From assembly GCA_003344405.1 (NCBI GenBank), contig NOWV01000372.1, forward strand, positions 1-33,953: DNA of 33,953 nucleotides, in the 5' to 3' direction. Origin of the DNA: Trichoplax sp. H2 (Eukaryota > Placozoa > Uniplacotomia > Trichoplacea). Within the stretch, counting starts at the first letter, position 1. Each line of letters begins with the position of its first letter. The notes beneath the pieces were generated by a model, which was not told the origin of the DNA, did no database searches, and saw only the letters and a list, made by a program, of their open reading frames with translations. Made by a program: the position numbers and the translations under genes. Positions 21,743-29,492 of the stretch are shown piece by piece.

Positions 21743-22465
21743 ATGTCGATATTAGCTAAAGGAAGCTCACGTCCAGTCAAATCATCCAAGGTTCGCCTTT
21801 ATGGATCTCGATTTGATCCCTATAGTGCAGGAATTCGCTATGTGATGCGAGAAAAAGGTCTGGACTATGAGGATGTTTACATCAATACCCATGATAAACC
21901 AGAATGGTATGAGGATATCAACCCTACCGGTGAAATCCCTTGCCTAGAATACGGTGACGAGATTGTTGCAGAGACTTTGGTCATCTATGATTACTTGGAA
22001 GAGAAATTTCCTGAAATAAAAACACAGCAAACGGAAGCATATAAGAGGAGCAGAGACAAGTTGTTTATAGCGCGATGTGCACGATTTCTGACACCCAAAA
22101 TCACTGGTTGTGTTGCCAATCCGCAAGAAAATATCCAGGATGTGGTGAAAGCTCTCTCCAAAGTGAATGAAATTTTAGGAAAGCGAGGCACTGATTATTT
22201 TGGTGGATCAAGTCCTAACTATGCAGATTACTATCTATGGGGCTGGCTTGAACTTTTGCCAGTCTTTAAGGCAGTGCATAATTTAACCCTTGACTTAGAT
22301 CAGCAAGAATACTCACACTATTTCTCTTGGGTATTTCGCATGGACAAAAATGCTTACGTTGAAAAAGATCGTACTGAACGCATCGTTAATTTTAAGATTC
22401 GGGTCGATTTTTTCAAGACTATGGCTGCTGGTAAACCCGATTTAACCATAGGTCTTGAACATTGA
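21743..22465 (+). CDS. Omega-class-like glutathione transferase with Asp in place of the catalytic Cys
   Basis: Single-exon frame of 240 residues from the ATG at 21743 (upstream in-frame TTG codons are ignored). The N-terminal thioredoxin-like domain (about 17-95) contains VRLYGSRFDPYSAG, aligned with the RFCPF active-site loop of omega GSTs, then KPEW, NPTGEIPCLE with the cis-proline, and AETLVIYDYLEE, the GSH-binding helix. The all-helical C-terminal domain (about 105-240) contains DYFGGSSPNYADYYLWGW, typical of the omega class. Omega enzymes use the cysteine of the CPF motif for thioltransferase and dehydroascorbate reductase activity; here the codon at 21815-21817 is GAT (Asp25), so that chemistry should be lost or changed. 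It may still bind glutathione or act as another kind of GST. It is intronless beside intron-rich genes and sits between LRWD1 and ALKBH4. Confidence 0.88.
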   Translation: MSILAKGSSRPVKSSKVRLYGSRFDPYSAGIRYVMREKGLDYEDVYINTHDKPEWYEDINPTGEIPCLEYGDEIVAETLVIYDYLEEKFPEIKTQQTEAYKRSRDKLFIARCARFLTPKITGCVANPQENIQDVVKALSKVNEILGKRGTDYFGGSSPNYADYYLWGWLELLPVFKAVHNLTLDLDQQEYSHYFSWVFRMDKNAYVEKDRTERIVNFKIRVDFFKTMAAGKPDLTIGLEH

Positions 22466-23840
22466 ATTCATTGCCATCACGAGGATACTGATGGATAGTG
22501 CTGCTCCAGCTGCTGTTTGGATGTATGTGTAGAATTTCACCGTAAGATTATAGCGTATGTCTGTCTATGCAACATGGATAAAATAATAATAATAATAATG
22601 TCATAGTAGCTTTTCTAGGTAGGATGTGTATGCATGACTTGTACAAGGGTTTGCTAATGACATGGGTGTTTTGATGTAAAATAATTTAAAAATAATAATA
22701 AAAGTTTACAAGACTTTACAGTATTAGCTGCAGAAATTAGACATGCACCTAGCAGGTATTGCGCTCCTTTTCATAACGTACAGGAGTGAGTAGATCGAGC
22801 TTCAGCTAGATCCAACTTGGAGATGAATAGCAAAGGCAAAAGCCAGGTTGCTCAAAACGACAACCAATTAGTTGAATTGAGCTCCGATAAGGGTTTACTA
22901 GTGACATGTTATGGTGTGAAGTTAATTTAAAAATAATAATAAAAGTCTTAACTACTAACTGCAGAAATTAGACATGCACCTAGAAGGTATTGAGCTCCTT
23001 TTCATAACGTACAGGAGTGAGTAGATCGAGCTTCAGCTAGATCCAACTTGAGATGAATAGCAAATGCAAAAACCAGGTCGCTCGAAACGGCAACCAATTA
23101 GTTGAATTGAGCTCCGATATATTGCACATCATATCAAGGTAAATCATCATTGCAATGGAGAAATATAATTATAATTACTAGTCCACTTCCCATACAAAGC
23201 GATCCCTTACAGAAAGTTTACAGCTAGATTGTCTTACTATATATACTCGCTAGAGGTAATAACAACTCATCTTTACACACTACTATCGTCGATCAAAAAA
23301 TAGCATGGGTCTCAGTAGTAGTACTCATAAGTGAAACGGGTTCGCATTAAAAAAAAGAAAGTAAATAAAAATCTTGATCAACGTCCATATGCAAATTTCT
23401 TAATTACCTTGCAATCAGCTAAGACGGCTAGACGGACGCCCACTCGTATCTTGATCACTAGAGGATATTGTACTCGCTGTACTATAGTGTTTCAAAGCTT
23501 GGTTACGTACTGTATTCCTATAGTGAACGAGACCGAGAGGATCTGCTATCGCCATTTTAATTTGCTCAAAGATCGATCCTGTTGACTATCGGTTAAGGAC
23601 CATCATTTGTAAATTTTCCTTTCCTTTGCTAAGTCCAATTGATGTCTATGTTATTGACATACTAATGACTGTACTGAAAGCTATGAGAAACATTTAGGAC
23701 TACGTATCATCAGACCGTATCGATGCACTGTGGAATGATAGAGCTAGAGCTATACTAAAATAGTTTGAAAGATACGATATCCTAGGAGTTGGGACTTTTC
23801 ACATGTTGCATGAAGGATTACAAGTGGATCGTGAATTGAA
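22466..23840. other. Intergenic region between GST and ALKBH4
   Basis: It holds a run of AAT/AATA trinucleotides at about 22577-22600, a possible polyadenylation signal AATAAA at 22697-22702 for the GST gene, and the two-copy repeat at 22645-23119. An 84-codon frame at 23331-23585 is lysine/arginine rich at its start with no motif, so it is not called. The ALKBH4 promoter should lie in the last few hundred bases. Confidence 0.45.
22645..23119. repeat. Two-copy tandem duplication, about 244 bp
   Basis: Copies start with AAGGGTTT at 22645 and 22889 and end with TTGAATTGAGCTCCGATA. Between these they share AATTTAAAAATAATAATAAAAGT, GCAGAAATTAGACATGCACC, CTTTTCATAACGTACAGGAG, TGAGTAGATCGAGCTTCAGC and AACCAATTAG. 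Long stretches are identical, so the duplication is young. It covers the 3' flank of the GST gene, including its candidate AATAAA. Confidence 0.92.
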
Positions 23841-25362
23841 ATGGCTGACAATCAGCTAGTTTGTGGTTGTAAAGGGATTAGGACTTGTTTAATTTGCGAA
23901 AAACAAGGCAAATCATTCAATCAACATCAATCGACCTCACAGGAAAATGTCGACCGATATTTTTATTGCAATCAATGCCATTTAACTTATAGATATAGCT
24001 ATTCTCCGCTTGCAGATGGTGATGGTGCCAAGGCGAACTGCGACAATCATGCAACAAATTTAGGTCCTCAAATTAACGGAATAAAAGTAGTAAACAACTT
24101 CGTTACTTTGGAGGAAGAATCAAAAATGGTGACTAAAATTGATCTATCAACATGGACTACCTCGCAATCCGGCAGAAAGAAGCAGGTAAGCTGGAAAATC
24201 AATATCAAAAGCGTGCTACATATCCATTCTCCATAATTAAGAAATAATTTGTGCTCGGTAAACGTCGTCTTCTTGCAGTATTGTTCTGACGTGTTCAGCT
24301 AGGAATCATGATAATATAGTTATTATTATAAACTGCTAAGTTATACAAATGGGTAGTGTACCGATAGAGTGATACATATATTCTATACGCTTATTAAACA
24401 TATGGGTAAAATCGATAAGGTTATTCTGAGTTCCGTAGAAGTTGTACGAATGAGCATTGATACGACGATATACGTAGATAAACCGAGACGGTTATTCTGA
24501 ATTCCATAAAAGTTGTACAAACGCGTACAACTAGATTGATATACGTAGCTGGCTAATAGCATGGTGCTGAATTCACTGAACTAAATCAGCATCATAAACA
24601 TATTCGTAATAATACCAATATTAAGAAACGCAAATCGCGCTGTTCCATATATCATAGTAACATTATTGAACTAAATTTACAATTGCAATGTACTGTATAT
24701 TTCTACATGATTATATCTTAAATCTCTTGATCGTGAATTGATAGCTTGCTTTCTCGTATAATGACTAGGATTTCGGACCAAAGGTCAACTTTAAGCGAAG
24801 AAAATTAAAGGTCGGCAACTTTAATGGACTGCCTAGTTATTGCCGTTATATCATTAACAGAATGGCTATGCATGACGAATGCAAGAATTTGATGACTGAT
24901 TTTCTCCCAGTCGAACTTTGCAATTTAGATTATTCACCTGATCGAGGATCTGCGATCGATCCTCATTTTGATGACTTTTGGATATGGGGTAATCGATTAG
25001 TCAGCGTGAATTTACTCTCCGACACAATTCTTACGTTGAGTAAAGACACCTTTGAAGTAAGCCATTGCAAAATGAATGAATCAATGTAACGCAGTCTTCT
25101 TCATACAGCTAAATTGAATTTTTAATAATAATAATAATCTCCTCAGGTAGATGTACCAATGCCTCGTAGGTCGCTGCTGATATTATATGGCGATGCTCGC
25201 AACGTTTGGAAACATGCAATAAAACGTCAAAATATCCATAGCAGAAGAGTCTGTATGACATTTCGAGAGCTTTCTAACGAATTTTTACCTGGCGGTGAAC
25301 AGGAAGAACTAGGAACGAAATTATTACATGTTGCGCTATCATTTGATGGCAGTGAACGTTGA
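23841..25362 (+). CDS. ALKBH4: ALKBH4, 2-oxoglutarate/Fe(II) dioxygenase, three exons
   Basis: Exons 23841-24185, 24769-25056 and 25147-25362 join in phase 0 to 282 residues (human 302). The N-terminus has the family's cysteine cluster CGCKGIRTCLIC (residues 8-19). Then come SQSGRKKQ, DFGPKVNFKRRKLK, CNLDYSPDRGSAIDPHFDD and RLVSVNLLS, all diagnostic of ALKBH4. Likely iron ligands are His181 and Asp183 (HFD) and His234 (WKHAI); RRVCMTFRE near 244-252 carries the 2-oxoglutarate-binding arginine. ALKBH4 is reported to demethylate actin Lys84 and to act in cytokinesis, and has been linked to DNA 6mA; these roles come from other animals. Introns are 583 and 90 bases. A candidate AATAAA lies at about 25451. 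The gene lies downstream of the divergent LRWD1 gene and the GST gene, and 1.76 kb before ALKBH2 on the same strand. Confidence 0.95.
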
Positions 25363-25950
25363 TCATTACTAAAATGGAAACGATGTGGTGTACAAACTGT
25401 ACACTAGAGTAGTTTATAAATCGTTAGTCATGTCGAACATGCGGCTAACATAATAAACACTACATTGGTGTCTAAAGATAGAGCTAAAAAATGGATTTTA
25501 TATCATCTCTTGTAGAAAATTGGATCATTTGTACCTTCAATACATTAGTAAACTACACAGAGTACACTTGCAGAAACATTCAATGCTTGAGCTTAGGCTA
25601 AACTGAAGGTTTCTGCGAAATTGCAGTATACAGGTACGCATGCTAATTATTGCATTATTGGATGATTACAGGTTGAATGCCAGAAAAATGGAGAAGCTAC
25701 TGTTAGCAGACAGCACGTCTATAGAGTTAATTGTAAATACAGTATGATGCACGAATAAAAATAAGAAAAGAATGAATGAATGAAATGAAGCATCGGGTTG
25801 TTTATCATGGTGTTAAAAAATAATTATGATGTTAACTTTATTAAAAATGTTAACTCAAGCTACCTCGCAATCCTAGTAAAGAACGGAGTCAAAATAGGTA
25901 TAGTGTGCTATTGCCGACAAGCATTTCAAGTTCTGTTTACCAATAAAATC

Positions 25951-26436
25951 ATCAACTTATGAAAATGTCAGCTGAGGATTAAGTCTAAACAAACCTTAAT
26001 CCAAATAATTTAATTAATTAATTTTGCATGGCATATACTCGTATGTTGAATATGGGTTTACTAATACTAATCACTGAAAACCATAATAATAGGTCAAGGA
26101 AGGGTAAAGAAAACCATCAACTTATGAAAATGTCAGCTGAGGATCAAGTCTAAACAAACATTAATCCCAATAAGATAATTAATTAATTTTGCATGGCATA
26201 TACTCGTATGTTGAACATAGGCTTACAAATACTAATCACTGGAGACCATAATAATAGGTCAAGGAAGGGTAAATAAAGCCATCAACTTATGAAAATGTCA
26301 GCTGACGATCAAGTCTAAACAAACATTAATCCCAATAATATAATTAATTAATTAATTTTGCATGGCATATACTCGTATGTTGAATAAGGGTTTACTAATA
26401 CTAATCACTGGAGACCATAATAATAGGTCAAGGAAT
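25951..26436. repeat. Three-copy tandem repeat, 165 bp unit
   Basis: Copies start with ATCAACTTATGAAAATGTCA at 25951, 26116 and 26281, an exact 165-base spacing. All contain AAGTCTAAACAAAC, an ATTAATTAATT run of variable length, TTTTGCATGGCATATACTCG, TACTAATCACTG and CCATAATAATAGGTCAAGGA. Copies differ at only a few positions, so the expansion is recent. Confidence 0.93.
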
Positions 26437-26694
26437 AATTTAATAATTACTGTAATTACAACAATTTTTATAGTAGAATAGATGTAGATAGTTGCCAGTC
26501 TAAATAAAAATAAGAATCAATCAATCAATAGCTATAGCTATATAGGCAAGGTCCGGATTCATCGTTAATCGACATGTTGTTTCATTGCAGTCAATGCCAT
26601 CGTGCTGATATTGGTATAAGCTTGAGTATGCAGTGTAAGTGCATCAGCATGCAAAATCCTTTATTCCAACGTTGATCAAGGCATGGACTACGAT

Positions 26695-26982
26695 TGTAAA
26701 TATGGGTAGGTTATAGATATATGACAATATATTGTCATATATTTATTTGTTGTAGTAGTCCATGATCAAGGTAATGGTAAAATGCTCAAGTATCATATTG
26801 CACCCGGTAGTACAGTAGCAGGCATACCGAAAATAAAATAGAGCTGTAAATATGGGTAGGTTGCAGATATATATTTATTAGTTGTACTGTAGTAGTCCAT
26901 GATCAAGGTAATGGTAAAATGCTCGAGTATCATATTGCATCCGGTAGAACAGTAGCAGGCATACCGAAAATAAAATAGAGTA
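26695..26982. repeat. Two-copy tandem duplication, about 140-150 bp, one copy with an 18-bp palindromic insertion
   Basis: Copies begin with TGTAAATATGGGTAGGTT at about 26695 and 26846 and end with GGCATACCGAAAATAAAATA. Copy 1 has GACAATATATTGTCATAT between GATATAT and ATTTATT where copy 2 has GATATATATTTATT. Copy 2 has a short extra ACTG within TTGTACTGTAGTAGTCC. Confidence 0.9.
26717..26742. repeat. Perfect 26-bp palindrome
   Basis: The sequence centred between 26729 and 26730 is perfectly self-complementary over 26 bases; its inner core is GACAATATATTGTC. It occurs only in the first copy of the surrounding duplication. It could form a cruciform or be a dyad binding site; neither is shown. 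Confidence 0.8.
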
Positions 26983-27006
26983 GCAACATGTCTGTTCCTG
27001 TTCTTT

Positions 27007-27055
27007 CTTCCGGGCGCCGGCGTACTGCAGACCTGCAGTTGCAAGGGGTGGGGAT
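27007..27055. promoter_or_regulatory. GC-rich patch with ETS-like CTTCCGG upstream of ALKBH2
   Basis: CTTCCGG (27007-27013) matches the ETS-family core CCGGAAG on the other strand. It is followed by GCGCCGGCG and a GGGGTGGGG run, all 70-120 bases before the ATG at 27125. High GC in this AT-rich window supports a core promoter. Factor identity is inference. Confidence 0.35.
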
Positions 27056-27124
27056 CAATTCTTGTTTTGTTTCCGTTGTAAGTAAGCCATTTCAAATCTT
27101 CAAAGCAGTTGAGACCTCGAGGGG

Positions 27125-27865
27125 ATGGATAAATTTGTTGTTCGGGTTCCGTCAATAAATAGAAAACGACGCAATGAAGATACAACTGAGGGTGATAACG
27201 ATGTTGATATCTTGCATGGGAAAAGGTTATGCAACATCCAATGGAGAAAGATTATTCGACCTGGTTTAGATCTGGATTTTTGCAAAACATTTTACTCGCG
27301 CGCCGAAGCCGACGAGCTACTACAAAGAGCCGAAAAAGAAATTATTTACAATGACTCCGATCGATCTGTACTGCAGGTTCACGGAAAATGGTATCGTATT
27401 CCACGCAAACAAGTGGCTCATGGTGATCCTCATTTAATTTACCAATTCTCCGGTACTAGCATTCAAGCTAAGCCATGGACACCTTTACTGGATTCGATAC
27501 GCCAAAGGATATCTACTGCTACTGGCCGCCATTTTAACTTTGTATTAATCAACCGATACAAGGATGGCAACGATCATATCTCAGAACATCGTGATAACGA
27601 AAAAGAATTACAACCTCGTTCTTCCATTGTTTCCTTGTCTCTTGGACAAACCAGAGATTTTGTATTAAGGCATAAGAGTGTAAGAAATCGTAAATTACAA
27701 GCTTTGAATACGCAAATAATTGATGAAAAGATTGTTTTACCTTTACCTCATGGAAGTTTGCTATCAATGAATTATCCAACGAATGAAAACTGGTACCATT
27801 CTCTACCGGTTCGAAAATCGGCGCTATCTGTTCGTATTAATATGACATTTAGGACGATTCACTAA
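27125..27865 (+). CDS. ALKBH2: ALKBH2, DNA oxidative demethylase, single exon
   Basis: Uninterrupted frame of 246 residues (human 261). Family blocks in order: VHGKWYRIPRKQ (85-96), PHLIYQFSG, KPWTP, FNFVLINRYKDG (137-148), EHRDNEKEL (154-162), RDFVLRHK, PHGSLLSMNYPTN and WYHSLPVRK, ending RINMTFRTIH. Expected iron ligands are His155, Asp157 and His225; Arg237 and Arg243 fit the 2-oxoglutarate-binding arginines. ALKBH2 removes 1-methyladenine, 3-methylcytosine and etheno adducts from nuclear duplex DNA. The N-terminal KFVVR (3-7) fits the APIM consensus for PCNA binding seen at the same place in human ALKBH2. The finger loop aligned with human V101-F102-G103 is V-H-G here. No intron is seen, unlike the neighbouring ALKBH4. 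Intronless genes can be real in compact genomes, and nothing suggests a pseudogene. Confidence 0.96.
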   Translation: MDKFVVRVPSINRKRRNEDTTEGDNDVDILHGKRLCNIQWRKIIRPGLDLDFCKTFYSRAEADELLQRAEKEIIYNDSDRSVLQVHGKWYRIPRKQVAHGDPHLIYQFSGTSIQAKPWTPLLDSIRQRISTATGRHFNFVLINRYKDGNDHISEHRDNEKELQPRSSIVSLSLGQTRDFVLRHKSVRNRKLQALNTQIIDEKIVLPLPHGSLLSMNYPTNENWYHSLPVRKSALSVRINMTFRTIH

Positions 27866-29492
27866 AATTGACCGATTTTAAGAACCATGTATAGAAAGAT
27901 CAGAACTGCTTTAAAAGTACAGTAGCATGTTACTAGTAACTATATACAGTAGGTTGCTTCGGATTTGTAATTTTGTTAACAACATGCAGCATGTATGCCT
28001 ACTACTGTTCCGCATGGATTAATCTATTTCTATACAGTTGCAACGCGATGATATTTAATATTTAAAGCATGTTCAAATGGTGTAATGTTTCGATGCAATA
28101 CAGCTCTGTGATAGGTATTGGTTATCCTTGCAAGGAGGATATTTTGATGTTGGGTCTCCTCGAGCTACAAAAACTTTTGCATCATAGCCTAGATGACTGA
28201 TATACGGTACAGTGCATAGACGAGTATGCAAAGACTGTGGTAGCAATGTACAAAAGTTCGTTAGCAAGCCGTCTGCAGTATCAGAAATGGTTGCAATTTT
28301 GCTCAAGAGTATCAGAGTCTGAGATTTATCATTGAATACCCGCTGTAATCATTCCATCCTAGGCGTATAAAAGAACGTTTAGCAGATATCCATCGCTGTA
28401 CATTTGTATTGGACTACATCTGCAACACTAGGAAAACCTATATTCAATGGACTCTTGGCATTAGAGACCTAAGACACTCTCTAGATTCTAGCATCTCTAC
28501 ATAGCGTAATCTTACTAACGACCCCGCATAAATAATTTCTATCGGAAGTGTCAATATATCAAGAAAATAAAGCTGATTTCGCAACAACGTCGACTGCATT
28601 TCGTTGATGAACTCCACAAGAGGCATAGCACATCATGCAACACCGTAGAATGGAGAGATTTTAATCAAAATATTTGCTGTTTCCAGCGCACACAAAATAC
28701 TGCATGTAAATTTTTAGTTTGAGATCTTCGTTGCTGAAATATGGCCAGCAATAAATTATTCAACAGTAATCGCAGATAATGGATTCAATATTGCTTGTAA
28801 ATACCGGTGCAAAATAATGTGATTGCAGTTATGAGCGGTAAAATAATCGGCCTCCACATTTTTAGTCGAGCAAACGACCATTTCCCGTCCCCCTCCTTCT
28901 TTGTAGTAGTCTATGTTAATACGGCCAATGTTAAGTAAAAGCAATCTAAATTATTATACCAAAATTGCATCATTGCGATACATGAATTCATGCACCTTCA
29001 AAAGTAAGAGCCTTTCCTTCAGTGCGATCTCGAACAGTTTAATTATACTCTTATATACGTAAATAAGAAATTGACTGTCGGTATGCATCTGTTTGTTGCC
29101 ATCTCTTAGGATTATACGAAGATAAAATAAACACATAGGTAGAACAAGCGCAGATAACTTTATTGCTATAACGTAACCATTATTTGGCTGAAGCTACAAA
29201 GTGCGTTCCATAGGCAAAACTTGGCGGCGTGGAAATCTAACAAAACGGTACTATCAAGTTTTCATAGCTGAAAGCTAGCAAATAAATCATAATGAAAATG
29301 ATTGAATGCATTATCAAGATACCGCACATGGCTTATAAAGTATATCTATACCAAAATATGCCAGACTGTCAGATACCAATTATAGCTATTACCAAGATGC
29401 GTACATAGAAACGCATTAAAATACTATTCTACTGTAGGTTTCTACATAAAAACCATCTAAGGTTTTTAACAATAAGAATTACGCATTCTGCC
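27866..29492. other. Convergent intergenic region between ALKBH2 and inositol-phosphate synthase
   Basis: The region holds 3' flanks of two converging genes. Minus-strand frames of 60-77 codons at 28073-28306, 28444-28626, 28756-28944 and 28954-29136 do not join into a model I can defend and show no clear domain. A minus-strand AATAAA (complement of 29159-29164) is a candidate polyadenylation signal for the synthase gene, about 330 bases past its stop. Confidence 0.45.

Larger units (their letters stand above)
25363..27124. other. Intergenic region between ALKBH4 and ALKBH2
   Basis: It holds two separate repeat arrays (25951-26436 and 26695-26982) and a 26-bp palindrome. A 130-codon minus-strand frame at 26793-27185 is an artefact of the second repeat: its peptide repeats itself as the DNA does. 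A GC-rich stretch at about 27008-27055 precedes ALKBH2. Confidence 0.55.

Noticed and set aside
21944-22191. Antisense frames inside the GST gene
   Set aside because: They are the opposite-strand reading of a clearly coding exon.
26793-27185. 130-codon minus-strand frame overlapping the ALKBH2 start
   Set aside because: Its internal repetition mirrors the underlying DNA duplication at 26695-26982, and it has no domain.
27549-27779. Antisense frame inside ALKBH2
   Set aside because: Shadow of the conserved dioxygenase coding sequence.
28073-28306. Possible ankyrin-like remnant on the minus strand (AKVFVARGDPTSK)
   Set aside because: The resemblance to an ankyrin helix is one short stretch. 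The TPLH and other positions are missing and neighbouring frames do not join, so it is too weak to call.
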